A program made the position numbers and the translations under genes. A stretch of DNA of 35,171 nucleotides, from positions 1-35,171 of the forward strand of contig JAPYTD010000005.1 of the NCBI GenBank assembly GCA_029936315.1, read 5' to 3'. Position 1 is the first letter of the stretch. Each line of letters begins with the position of its first letter. Origin of the DNA: Planctomycetota bacterium. GTDB taxonomy: Bacteria > Planctomycetota > UBA1135 > UBA2386. Shown in pieces: positions 17,800 through 25,448 of this stretch. The notes beneath the pieces are model-generated. The model saw only the letters and a program-made list of their open reading frames with translations, did not search any database and had not been told where the DNA came from.

Positions 17800-19964
17800 G
17801 CACCGTCGACAAGCAGACCGAAGGCGCCGTCGAGGCGGCTCCCGCAATGCCTACGTCCGGACTTCGCGAAGTCGTTCTCACGTTCGAACAAGGTGTGGCA
17901 ACGCTGCGTCTTGGCCAAGCCCAAGAGACAATGGTGACGCTGACCGAAGCGCGCATCGCGGACATCGAAGCCGCCATTGCCCAGCTGGCCACAACGCCAG
18001 ACCTACACGGTGTCATCATCACCGGCCCAGGTCCTGGCATGTTCTGCGCCGGTGCCGACGTCAATCTGATCCGGGACATCACGGCCGCCGCGGACGGTGA
18101 AGCAGCCGCCGTTCGCGGTCGCTCGGTCTTCGGCAAGCTGCGCGACCTCAAGATTCCGGTCGTCGCCGCAATCGAAGGCCCATGCCTCGGTGGCGGCTTT
18201 GAGTTGGCGCTGTTTTGTGACGTACGCGTCGCCAGCGATGCCAAGTCGACGCAAGTTGGCCTGCCCGAGGTCAAGCTTGGCATCGTGCCGGGCTTCGGTG
18301 GCACCCAGAATCTGACGCGTCTGGTCGGCCTGCCGAAGGCGCTCGAACTGATCCTCGCCGGCAAGCTGCTGCGCGGCCCGCAAGCAGTGCGCGCCCGCAT
18401 CATCGACCGTCTGGTGCCAGCCGCGAAGCTGCTCACCGCTGCGCGGCAAGAGATCGAAAAGCTCAACAAGCAGAAGAAGAAGAGCAAAGTGCGCAAGCTG
18501 CGCGGCATGGCGTGGTGGCTGAGCCGTACGCCACTGCGCGCGCTCGCGGTGCGCGCCGCAAACAAGTCGCTCAACAAGGGGCAGGCACGCTTCTACCCGG
18601 CGCCCAAGCGGGCACTGCAGTGCTGCGTCGACGCGCTGCGCCTGCAACCGGTTGACGGCTTTGCGCGCGAAGCCAAAGCCCTCGGCGACATGATCGTCAC
18701 CAGCGAAAGCAAAGGCCTGGTGCACCTGTTCTTCCTGACCGAGCGCCAAAAGCGCCTTGGCAAGCACAAGCAAGCGAAGCAAGTCGACCGTGCGCTCGTC
18801 ATCGGTGGCGGCGTCATGGGTGCCGGCATCGCGGGTCAGTTCGCGAGCAATGGCGTGGCGACCCGACTCTGCGACGTCGCCCTCGAACCGCTGGCCGGTG
18901 CCAAGGCACGCCTGCAAAAGGGCCTCGACAAGTTGCTCAAGCGGCGCCGCATCAAGTCACACGAGGCGACGGCCATTCAGGATCGCCTCGCGGTGTCCAT
19001 CTCGCCGGGCAACCTGCGCAACACCGATCTGTGGATCGAAGCAGTCGTCGAGAACCTCGAGGTCAAGCAGAAGCTGATGGGCGACGCGATCGCACACGGA
19101 CTTCCAGACGACGCGATCCTCGCCACCAACACCAGTTCGCTACCGGTTACGGCCATGCAGGAGCAGGTCGCCCACCCGGAGCGCGTGGTCGGCATCCACT
19201 TCTTCAATCCACCGGAGAAGATGCCGCTAGTCGAGGTCATTCGCGGCAAGCACACCAACGAGGCAGCCATCGCAACCGCATGCCGACTGGCCGTGCGACT
19301 CGGCAAGTTCCCGATCATCGTGCAGGACTCACCGGGCTTCCTGGTCAACCGATGCCTGTCGCCATACATCAATGAAGCCGCGCGCATGCTGCTCGAAGGC
19401 ACTAGCCCAGAAGCAATCGACAGCGCCATGCTCGACTTCGGTATGCCGATGGGGCCGTGTCGCCTGCTCGACGAAGTCGGGTTCGACGTTGCCACCAAGG
19501 TCAGCGAGGTCATGCACGAGGCGTTCTCCGATCGCATGCAACCGTGCGAGTTGTTCGCCGCAATGGTCGAAGCCAAGGCACTTGGTCAGAAGACAGGCGG
19601 AGGCATCTACGACAAAAACGGCACCGGCAAGGGACCTGGTCGTGCCGTCATCGCAACGCTGCAACAGCAACGTGGTCTACCGGCGCGCGAAGCAACACGT
19701 TCCGAACTGTTGCACCGCCTGATCTACCCGTTGGTCGACGAAGCCTACCGATGTCTCGACGAAGGCTTGGTCGAAGACGAGCTCGATCTCGACCTCGGTC
19801 TGGTCATGGGCATCGGCTTCCCGCCGTTCACCGGAGGCATCACGCGCTTCGCTACCCAAGAGGGGTTGGCAACGATTGTCTCAAAGCTGGACGAGTTGAG
19901 CCGCAGTCTAGCGTCTAGATTTAACCCTTGTGACGGTTTGCGACGCCGCGCGCTGAGTAGCTGA
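17796..19964 (+). CDS. fadJ: Multifunctional enoyl-CoA hydratase / 3-hydroxyacyl-CoA dehydrogenase
   Basis: A 722-residue alpha-subunit of the beta-oxidation complex. The N-terminal crotonase domain holds both catalytic Glu: one in GGGFELAL and one in GLPEVKLGI, followed by PGFGGTQNLTRLVG. A basic linker (QKKKSKVRK) leads to the dehydrogenase half, with NAD-binding IGGGVMGAGIAG near 333 and catalytic His in GIHFFNPPEKMPLVE near 468. Two C-terminal helical domains complete it (FLVNRCLSPYINEA; GGGIYD). It hydrates 2-enoyl-CoA and oxidises the 3-hydroxyacyl-CoA, feeding the thiolase. No acyl-CoA dehydrogenase is in the operon, so that step must be encoded elsewhere. A hairpin overlaps its stop codon. 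Confidence 0.9.
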   Translation: MSTVDKQTEGAVEAAPAMPTSGLREVVLTFEQGVATLRLGQAQETMVTLTEARIADIEAAIAQLATTPDLHGVIITGPGPGMFCAGADVNLIRDITAAADGEAAAVRGRSVFGKLRDLKIPVVAAIEGPCLGGGFELALFCDVRVASDAKSTQVGLPEVKLGIVPGFGGTQNLTRLVGLPKALELILAGKLLRGPQAVRARIIDRLVPAAKLLTAARQEIEKLNKQKKKSKVRKLRGMAWWLSRTPLRALAVRAANKSLNKGQARFYPAPKRALQCCVDALRLQPVDGFAREAKALGDMIVTSESKGLVHLFFLTERQKRLGKHKQAKQVDRALVIGGGVMGAGIAGQFASNGVATRLCDVALEPLAGAKARLQKGLDKLLKRRRIKSHEATAIQDRLAVSISPGNLRNTDLWIEAVVENLEVKQKLMGDAIAHGLPDDAILATNTSSLPVTAMQEQVAHPERVVGIHFFNPPEKMPLVEVIRGKHTNEAAIATACRLAVRLGKFPIIVQDSPGFLVNRCLSPYINEAARMLLEGTSPEAIDSAMLDFGMPMGPCRLLDEVGFDVATKVSEVMHEAFSDRMQPCELFAAMVEAKALGQKTGGGIYDKNGTGKGPGRAVIATLQQQRGLPAREATRSELLHRLIYPLVDEAYRCLDEGLVEDELDLDLGLVMGIGFPPFTGGITRFATQEGLATIVSKLDELSRSLASRFNPCDGLRRRALSS

Positions 19965-19982
19965 GGAGCACGCTTTGCTCCT
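19964..19982 (+). terminator. Hairpin at the end of the beta-oxidation operon
   Basis: AGGAGCA (19964-19970) and TGCTCCT (19976-19982) form a perfect 7-base stem with a 5-base loop, starting at the last base of the stop codon. Only TTGCC follows, so it is not a textbook intrinsic terminator. Confidence 0.45.
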
Positions 19983-20168
19983 TGCCATCGCGATCTACGC
20001 AGACTGTTCCAGATGCCCCCGATTGCCCTCAAAAATAAATGCGAAACCGTATCGAATCGTTGGCATACAATTAGTTACGCGCACAAGAACGACATATATG
20101 GCGGTACTGCGCTGAGTCGATCAATCCTGTGTCGTTCCGCGTGCTTTACAAACTGAGGTAGTTCATTC
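19983..20168 (+). promoter_or_regulatory. AT-rich upstream region of the lipoprotein gene
   Basis: This gap contains one of the few AT-rich stretches in the window (about 20025-20110, with AAAAATAAAT and GACATATATGG). TACAAT at 20066-20071 is a possible -10 box, but no good -35 lies at the right distance. It probably holds the promoter of the genes starting at 20169. GAGGT about ten bases before the GTG start is the likely ribosome site. Confidence 0.35.
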
Positions 20169-21191
20169 GTGAGGTTAGGGCCCGGCATCCGCTCATGCCT
20201 GCTCGGGGCATGCTTGATGGCCGGCTGTGTTACACAGCCGACCACGCCCACCTCCCAAGCCTCGCCGAGTCTGCCGCTCGCCGCCGCCGCCAACCAGCAC
20301 GTGCTGCGCATCGGCCTCGAGTTCCTACCGCCGGACGAACGCTTCGCCAACGCTGAGCCTCTACGCGCCGAGCCACTGCGCTCCGAGACACGCATCCCCA
20401 ACAACCGACCACCATCGGCCAGCGAGCGAGCCATGAGCACTGTTGCATTACGCAACGAACCGTCTCTATCGCTGCAGCTCAACGAAATTGATTTCGCATC
20501 GATCGACGACCCGATCGAGCGCGAAGCCATGCGCTTTTGCAGTGACCTGATCGCAGCTGACCGTCAACGCGTGAAGCGTGAAGTCGGCATTCCGATCTTT
20601 GGCTTCCGCTACGACGAGTTCGACTTCAGCCCGCTGCTGACGAGTGAACGCAGACTCTTGGAAGAGCACGCGCAATGGAGTCAACAACGCGGCCCGCGCC
20701 TGCTGCGACGTCCGCTGCAACAACTCGCCAAGCGTCTACCAGTGGCCCGCGACTTCGACATCATAGTCGAGGACTTCCGTTCTGATCATGTGCCGCTGTC
20801 CGAGCCCTACCGACAAGCCCACGGCGACCGCAAGAAGTTCGGCCGCTTGTCCGTGCGTCTGCACCTCAGCGACCTCAAGGACCCGACCGAACTGGTCTAC
20901 ATCCACCCGTCCGGTGTTCGGGTTGGTTCAAGCCAAGAATACGGCAAGCTGTCGCTCGACTTCGGCCTGACCGATACCATCCGGTTCCAATTGCGCGGCC
21001 GTACCAACTATGATGACGGCACGTCAAACATCCGCAGCGACCTGATCTACCGGCCGAAACAGAACATGAGCGTGCATCTGGCAGCTGGAGACAACATGGA
21101 CTTCTTGTCGACGTCCTCGATCTACTCGTTGTTCGAGTCACCAATGGACGGTTCGCCCGGCCTGGTGCTCTACGCCGTGCACACTTTTTAG
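20169..21191 (+). CDS. Lipoprotein of unknown function
   Basis: A 340-residue protein from GTG 20169, supported by GAGGT at good spacing. The lipoprotein signal peptide ends in the lipobox LMAGC (Cys near 19). A Pro/Thr/Ser-rich linker follows, then a charged helical region (about 110-190), then a C-terminal part rich in short alternating strands (about 215-340) such as LVYIHPSGVRVG and KLSLDFGLTDTIRFQLRG. The protein ends in an aromatic residue (VHTF), as many outer-membrane barrel proteins do. The C-terminal strands could be a partial barrel or surface-packed sheet, but no family is recognised. It may be co-transcribed with the lipoprotein hydrolase that follows 10 bases later. Confidence 0.6.
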   Translation: MRLGPGIRSCLLGACLMAGCVTQPTTPTSQASPSLPLAAAANQHVLRIGLEFLPPDERFANAEPLRAEPLRSETRIPNNRPPSASERAMSTVALRNEPSLSLQLNEIDFASIDDPIEREAMRFCSDLIAADRQRVKREVGIPIFGFRYDEFDFSPLLTSERRLLEEHAQWSQQRGPRLLRRPLQQLAKRLPVARDFDIIVEDFRSDHVPLSEPYRQAHGDRKKFGRLSVRLHLSDLKDPTELVYIHPSGVRVGSSQEYGKLSLDFGLTDTIRFQLRGRTNYDDGTSNIRSDLIYRPKQNMSVHLAAGDNMDFLSTSSIYSLFESPMDGSPGLVLYAVHTF

Positions 21192-21201
21192 TCCGCACGT
21201 G

Positions 21202-22164
21202 ATGCCAGCCATCGGCAACCTGAATAGCCGACAACATGACGCGGTGCGGCGGCATCCCGCCCCACTTCTGATTCTGGCTCTAGGTTGCTTGGCTTCGGCA
21301 TGCGCGCTGGATCCTGGCCCGAACCATCCGCGTCCTGCCCTGATGCGCACACCGCCGGCGATCAAAGCAGCAGAACTGCTTGAACTGGCGCATCACGACC
21401 ATGGCCGTAGCACCGGTATCCTGATCGGCGAAGGCGAACAGGTGCGCTTCGAAATCCGGCGCGCCGATCCTGGCGCGGACGCGGCAACCCGCCCGCTGGT
21501 GCTACTCGTGCCGATTCTCGCCGGCGGCCGCGAACTGATGGGCCTGATCGCGCAGAGACTCGTCGGCCACGACTTTGACGTCGCCTTCTGCGAACGGGCC
21601 GGCCGAGCCCTTTCGCCGCCACAACGCAGCGCCGACCTCGACGACCTCTTCCGTCGAACGGTACTGCACCAGCGCCTGCTGCTGACGTGGCTGCGAGCGG
21701 CTGACGACCCGCCACCTTCGATCCATGTGCTGGGCCTATCGATGGGCGGAATCATTTCGACCGTACTGGCGGCCGTCGATCATGAGGTCAGGAGCGTCGC
21801 GATCTGCCTGGCGGGGTCAGACCTGGCGAGCCTGGTCCTGGCAACCAGCGAAGATCGGGTGCATGACTGGCTGGAATGGCGCCAAAAGATCGATGGCATC
21901 GGCATCGACAGCCTGCACTGGGAGCTGAGCCAGTTTCTCAACTACGAACCGTCGCACTACGCGCCGTTCGTGCCGACCGAGAAGGTGCTGTTCGTCAGCG
22001 CAATGTGGGACACGGTGGTCCCCCGCCGCAACCAAAGTCTGCTCTGGGAGGGTCTTGGGCGGCCTGAGAGGCTGGACATGCCATTTGGGCACTACTCGGC
22101 GGCGATTGCCGTCGACCGCGTAATCAGTGCCGCAGCAACGCATTTTCGCGCACATTGCCGGTAG
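21202..22164 (+). CDS. Lipoprotein alpha/beta-hydrolase
   Basis: A 320-residue protein from ATG 21202 (GTG 21199 is directly before it). The signal peptide has a lipobox-like LASAC near residue 33, preceded by LLILALG. The alpha/beta-hydrolase fold shows a nucleophile elbow GLSMGG, an acid in SAMWDTVVP and a catalytic His in FGHYSA, so the triad appears complete. LLVPILAGGRELMG near 95 is the likely oxyanion-hole region. It should cleave an ester or amide at the cell envelope; the substrate is unknown. It follows the lipoprotein of unknown function on the same strand and is followed by two hairpins before the chaperone gene. Confidence 0.72.
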   Translation: MPAIGNLNSRQHDAVRRHPAPLLILALGCLASACALDPGPNHPRPALMRTPPAIKAAELLELAHHDHGRSTGILIGEGEQVRFEIRRADPGADAATRPLVLLVPILAGGRELMGLIAQRLVGHDFDVAFCERAGRALSPPQRSADLDDLFRRTVLHQRLLLTWLRAADDPPPSIHVLGLSMGGIISTVLAAVDHEVRSVAICLAGSDLASLVLATSEDRVHDWLEWRQKIDGIGIDSLHWELSQFLNYEPSHYAPFVPTEKVLFVSAMWDTVVPRRNQSLLWEGLGRPERLDMPFGHYSAAIAVDRVISAAATHFRAHCR

Positions 22165-22167
22165 GGT

Positions 22168-22200
22168 CGGGTCGATACGGAACGAAGCCGATCCAACCCG
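22168..22200 (+). terminator. Imperfect hairpin after the hydrolase gene
   Basis: CGGGT (22168-22172) pairs with ACCCG (22196-22200), with an inner CGG/CCG pair (22178-22180 and 22188-22190). It starts four bases after the stop codon and directly precedes a second hairpin. Confidence 0.35.
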
Positions 22201-22206
22201 GAGCAT

Positions 22207-22228
22207 CCACAACCCTTGCGCGTTGTGG
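22207..22228 (+). terminator. Perfect hairpin, likely intrinsic terminator
   Basis: CCACAAC (22207-22213) and GTTGTGG (22222-22228) form a perfect 7-base stem with an 8-base loop. A pyrimidine-rich tail containing CCCTCTTT follows. It sits between the hydrolase and the chaperone genes and may separate their transcripts. Confidence 0.5.
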
Positions 22229-22261
22229 GGCGTCCCTCTTTGATCTCTAGCCCAGTTTTCC

Positions 22262-23515
22262 GTGCACTCCCTGATCCAACCAATGTTCCTTCGCATTGCC
22301 GTCGTGGCGCCACTCGCGCTGGCCGCCGTTCTCCCTGCCCAATTGAAGCCCGTGCCGTCGCCAATCTTGCAGGGCAAGCCGGTGGCCGTTGCCCCGGTCA
22401 AGGAACTGACCCCAGCAGAGCAAGCCGCCAAGCTCACCAAAGAGAAGGCGCTGCTCGAAAAGGAAATCAAGTACGCGACGCAGCGAGTGCTAGACGCCAA
22501 GCAACTGCTGGCGGTCAAGATGAGCCGCAAGAAGCCCAACTTCAGGTCGATCGATGCCGGCAAGCCCGCGAGCGCAAAGCCGCTCGCGCCCAAGCGCGTG
22601 CAACGCAAGTTCGCCCGCATCGGCTCGAAGGAAGAAATGGACTACGGCGGCCAGACCGTGATGATCAAGGTCAACGACCGCGCGATCTCACAGGCCAGCT
22701 ACGACGGCGTCATGAACTACCTGCGCGAATCTGCAATCGGTGGCAACGAAGCGCTGCTCGCGCAACGCGTGCTGTATGACATGATCCGGATCGAGGCAAT
22801 CGCCAGCCAATTCATCGAGAACGAAGGCGAGGTCAAGCTTTCGGAAAACCAAGAGAAGATCGCCAGCGGCAAGATGCCGCTAAAGCAAGCGGCCCGCGAG
22901 TTTGGCAGCGTGCAAGGTGCGACCAACGGCATGGTGATCGTCACCCGCAATTCGATCCACGGCCCTTACTTTGAGCACATCGCGTTCTCGACGCCGGCCG
23001 GCAAGATCTCGCGCCCGTTCCGCACAATGAACGGCTACGCGATGCTGATGGTCAAGGAGTTTGAGAAGGGCGCCAAGCCGCAACTCGACAAGGTCACCGC
23101 GCACGTCGTGCAGTTCGCCTACACGGCCGATCCGCAGACGATGTCGACGGCGCATTCCCAGGTAAACTTAGGCCAGACCACCGTGCTCGTTCGCGACCAA
23201 GAGGTCCTGAAGTTGATGCCCGCGCTGTTCAAGCGGCCGGCACCGCGCACGACGCCACGGCAACTGCTGACCAAGCAGATGTCCGACCTGATGAAGGAGT
23301 ATAAGCTAGCTCTGCAGAGCAACCCCAAGAAGGCCGCCGCCCTCAACGTGCAGATCGAAGCGATCCGCGCGAAACTGACCGAAATGGTCCGCGCGACGCT
23401 CGACGCCCAAAGCACGTCGGACGCCACTGACAACGACGCAATCAAGAAGGCCAAGGTCGTACCAGTGAAGAAGGCCAAAGTCGTACCGGTGAAGAAGAAG
23501 AAGGGCGGCAAGTAA
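22262..23515 (+). CDS. Periplasmic parvulin-type peptidyl-prolyl isomerase / SurA-like chaperone
   Basis: Up to 417 residues from GTG 22262; ATG 22283 gives a shorter form whose signal peptide starts at once (AVVAPLALAAVLPAQ). Residues 135-225 resemble the SurA-type chaperone N-domain (IKVNDRAISQASYDGVMNYL). A parvulin-like core follows at about 220-275 (FEHIAFSTPAGKISRPF followed by GYAMLMVKEFEKG). This class assists folding of exported proteins around prolines. The last 24 residues are Lys-rich and contain two tandem copies of KKAKVVPV followed by KKKKGGK, an unusual tail that could bind nucleic acid or anionic polymers. The RdgC-like pair begins seven bases after its stop. Confidence 0.65.
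   Translation: MHSLIQPMFLRIAVVAPLALAAVLPAQLKPVPSPILQGKPVAVAPVKELTPAEQAAKLTKEKALLEKEIKYATQRVLDAKQLLAVKMSRKKPNFRSIDAGKPASAKPLAPKRVQRKFARIGSKEEMDYGGQTVMIKVNDRAISQASYDGVMNYLRESAIGGNEALLAQRVLYDMIRIEAIASQFIENEGEVKLSENQEKIASGKMPLKQAAREFGSVQGATNGMVIVTRNSIHGPYFEHIAFSTPAGKISRPFRTMNGYAMLMVKEFEKGAKPQLDKVTAHVVQFAYTADPQTMSTAHSQVNLGQTTVLVRDQEVLKLMPALFKRPAPRTTPRQLLTKQMSDLMKEYKLALQSNPKKAAALNVQIEAIRAKLTEMVRATLDAQSTSDATDNDAIKKAKVVPVKKAKVVPVKKKKGGK
23444..23491 (+). repeat. Two tandem 24-base units in the chaperone's 3' end
   Basis: Units at 23444-23467 and 23468-23491 differ at two positions and each encode KKAKVVPV. They form the basic tail of the protein, probably by a recent duplication. Confidence 0.85.
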
Positions 23516-23522
23516 GCCCTCC

Positions 23523-24284
23523 ATGGCAGCAATTCGTAAGAGTGGCGGCGTGGTACCGTTCTTCTGGCAGGGCAAGATTGTTGATCCACGCAACGACGAG
23601 TTTGCCGAACACCTGTCCTTGCAGCGCTTCCGCACCATTGAGAACGCGGCCAGCGAAGAGGTCTCGATTGGCTGGGTAACCCCAGCCGATCCGACCGGCG
23701 ACAACTTCAGCCCCGAAGAGCTCGACGGCGGCATCGGCACCTGGCTGCGCTTTCGCATCGACAAGAAGTCGATGCCGATGAAGTGGCTGCAGATCCATCG
23801 CGACGCAGCCGAGAAGGCGCGCGGCAAGAAGCTGTCCGCCAAAGAACGGCGCGAACTGAAAGATGATCTGATGGATCAGCTGCTACCGCGCGTGTTGCCT
23901 ACCATCACGCTCGTCGACGCGTTGCTGTTTGAGGAGCGCAAGACTGTGCTGCTGTTTGCGACCAGCAAGTCAGCGAAGGAAGCGTTCGGCAAGCTGTTCT
24001 TCGAGACCTTCTCGCTGCAACTCGAGCCGGCCGATCCACTGCAGAGTGGTCTGCGCTCGGACTTGAGTGAGGAGGACAAGCGCACCCTCGAACGCGTCAA
24101 CCCAATCCGCTGGCCAAACACCGCGCTGGAGCAGGGCCAGTGGCGACCGGTTCCGGTTGCAGCTGCGGCACCGCCAAACACAGAAAGACCAGTCGAGCAG
24201 AACCCAGGCGAAGCACAATCGCCGCAACCACAAGCGTCGCCTGAGACGGCCACTGCCACAGAGTCGACGGAGCACGAAGCATGA
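23523..24284 (+). CDS. RdgC-like recombination-associated protein (N-terminal type)
   Basis: A 253-residue protein. The early SIGWVTP, then a segment rich in basic helices (ARGKKLSAKERRELKDDLMDQ) and LLPRVLPTITLVDALL with FATSKSAKEAFGKLF, follow the order of E. coli RdgC (GWVPP, LKKTEKDSLKDEV, LLPRAFSRF, ASAKKAEDTL). RdgC is a ring-shaped DNA-binding protein that modulates RecA-dependent recombination. Here the fold's C-terminal portion appears reduced: after about 195 residues it turns into a Pro/Ala/Glu-rich tail (about 210-253). Its stop overlaps the next start by ATGA, so the next protein probably works with it. Lower sequence identity leaves the DNA role inferred. Confidence 0.65.
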   Translation: MAAIRKSGGVVPFFWQGKIVDPRNDEFAEHLSLQRFRTIENAASEEVSIGWVTPADPTGDNFSPEELDGGIGTWLRFRIDKKSMPMKWLQIHRDAAEKARGKKLSAKERRELKDDLMDQLLPRVLPTITLVDALLFEERKTVLLFATSKSAKEAFGKLFFETFSLQLEPADPLQSGLRSDLSEEDKRTLERVNPIRWPNTALEQGQWRPVPVAAAAPPNTERPVEQNPGEAQSPQPQASPETATATESTEHEA

Positions 24285-24799
24285 GTCAGGCCAATCAAGG
24301 CGCCGAAACCCATGGGTTCCTCGGCGAGGAGTTTCTGACGTGGTTGTGGTTCAAGTGGGAGACCGATGGCGGGGAGTTCACTCTGAGCGGCGGCCGCATC
24401 GTCGGCATCGCCCTCGATGACTTCCTGTCGTTCGCCGCGCTGACCGAAGACGAAACCGAACAGACGCTGCGCCGTGGCCTGCCCACGCGCACAGCCGAGG
24501 CGCGCACTGCGCTGCGCCAGGGACATCGCCTGCGCAAGGCTCGCGTGCTGATCGCCGAAGGCGAACGGCAGTGGACGGCGACGATCGACGCCCCCACCCT
24601 GAGCCTGTCCGGAGTGAAGCTCCCCGATGACGCCGAAGAGTGCGAATCCGAAATGGATCGCACCGCCGACCGCGCCGCCAACTGGCTCGCCCTGCACGAG
24701 ATCGTGCAAGCCCTCTACCGCCTCTTCTTGAAGGAACGGCTGCACGACGACTACCAATCGACGGGCGCGGAGAAGCAAGCGAACTGGATGGCCCTCTAG
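24281..24799 (+). CDS. RdgC-partner protein (resembles C-terminal region of long RdgC-like proteins)
   Basis: A 172-residue protein with GFLGEEFLTWLWFKWET near the start, EARTALRQGHRLRKARVLI in the middle and WTATIDAPTLSLSGVKLP after it, ending in a helical part with IVQALYRLFLKERL. This pattern matches, from memory, a region found with RdgC-like domains in non-proteobacterial lineages, where it is either fused or separate. It starts in the preceding gene's stop (ATGA), a strong sign of a joint complex. No catalytic motif is visible. The gene ends 27 bases before a convergent lipoprotein gene. Confidence 0.55.
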   Translation: MSQANQGAETHGFLGEEFLTWLWFKWETDGGEFTLSGGRIVGIALDDFLSFAALTEDETEQTLRRGLPTRTAEARTALRQGHRLRKARVLIAEGERQWTATIDAPTLSLSGVKLPDDAEECESEMDRTADRAANWLALHEIVQALYRLFLKERLHDDYQSTGAEKQANWMAL

Positions 24800-24826
24800 G
24801 GATGAGGCTGTAGGGCCGAGCTGCTG

Positions 24827-25444
24827 CTACTCCTTCTTTTTCGGCAGGCGCTCCATCGCAGAATTGTGGAGCTGGGCTAGCAGCTCTGCCGCATCGCGGA
24901 AACCACGCGGGCCGCGCCCACCGATCGGAACGATCTCTGGCGGCGCGTGGTGCGCATCGAGGCTACGGCCCGGGTCGTAGGTGCCGCGCGCTGTTTGCTG
25001 GTAGCTGCCGTGGTGATGATACGACCACTGCACCCCGTGGCCGCGCGTCGACTCGAGCCGCCACACGAGGTCCCATTGCGCGTGTTGCAGCGCGGTGCCG
25101 CCATCCGCCTCGAACTCGCGCACCTCAAACCTCAGTAGCGCATCCGCCCGCAAGGCGCGGCCGATGTCCGTGTCGGTTGCATTCAGCGCCAACTCCGAAC
25201 CGCCCAGCAACTCGCGCGTAATGCCAGATGTCAGGACCCGGTAACCCCGCCGCCCCAACGCGCTGCTGAGCCCGGCAAACCACACTGCGCTTTCGGGAGG
25301 GACGGCGCCAATCGCGACGGGCCAGACCGCAACTACCTCCGGTACTACACCGGAGATTGGCAGTGGTTCGACGCCACCAATTCGGCAAGCGCCCAACGTT
25401 GTCGCCAGCAATGTCGCCAGCAATAACAGACACGGCAACCGCAT
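24827..25444 (-). CDS. Small lipoprotein, possibly GNA1162/DUF799-like
   Basis: A 205-residue protein with a signal peptide (LLLLATLLATTLGAC) ending in a lipobox, lipidated Cys near 20. The mature part begins with an Arg/Gly/Pro-rich linker and then VVAVWPVAIG, PPESAVWFAGL and ALGRRGYRVL. This resembles the opening of the GNA1162 (DUF799) and related CsgG/LpoB-like lipoprotein folds, where a strand with an L/W-P motif is followed by a helix and an RGY-V strand. LRADALLRFEVREFEADG continues the pattern. The role is probably outer-membrane associated. It lies four bases after the stop of the M28 peptidase gene and is likely co-transcribed. Confidence 0.5.
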   Translation of the reverse strand: MRLPCLLLLATLLATTLGACRIGGVEPLPISGVVPEVVAVWPVAIGAVPPESAVWFAGLSSALGRRGYRVLTSGITRELLGGSELALNATDTDIGRALRADALLRFEVREFEADGGTALQHAQWDLVWRLESTRGHGVQWSYHHHGSYQQTARGTYDPGRSLDAHHAPPEIVPIGGRGPRGFRDAAELLAQLHNSAMERLPKKKE

Positions 25445-25448
25445 CGAC

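Noticed and set aside
24800..24850. Possible bidirectional terminator between convergent genes
   Set aside because: Only a 5-base arm pair (GCCGA/TCGGC) with a long loop overlapping a coding end; too weak to call.
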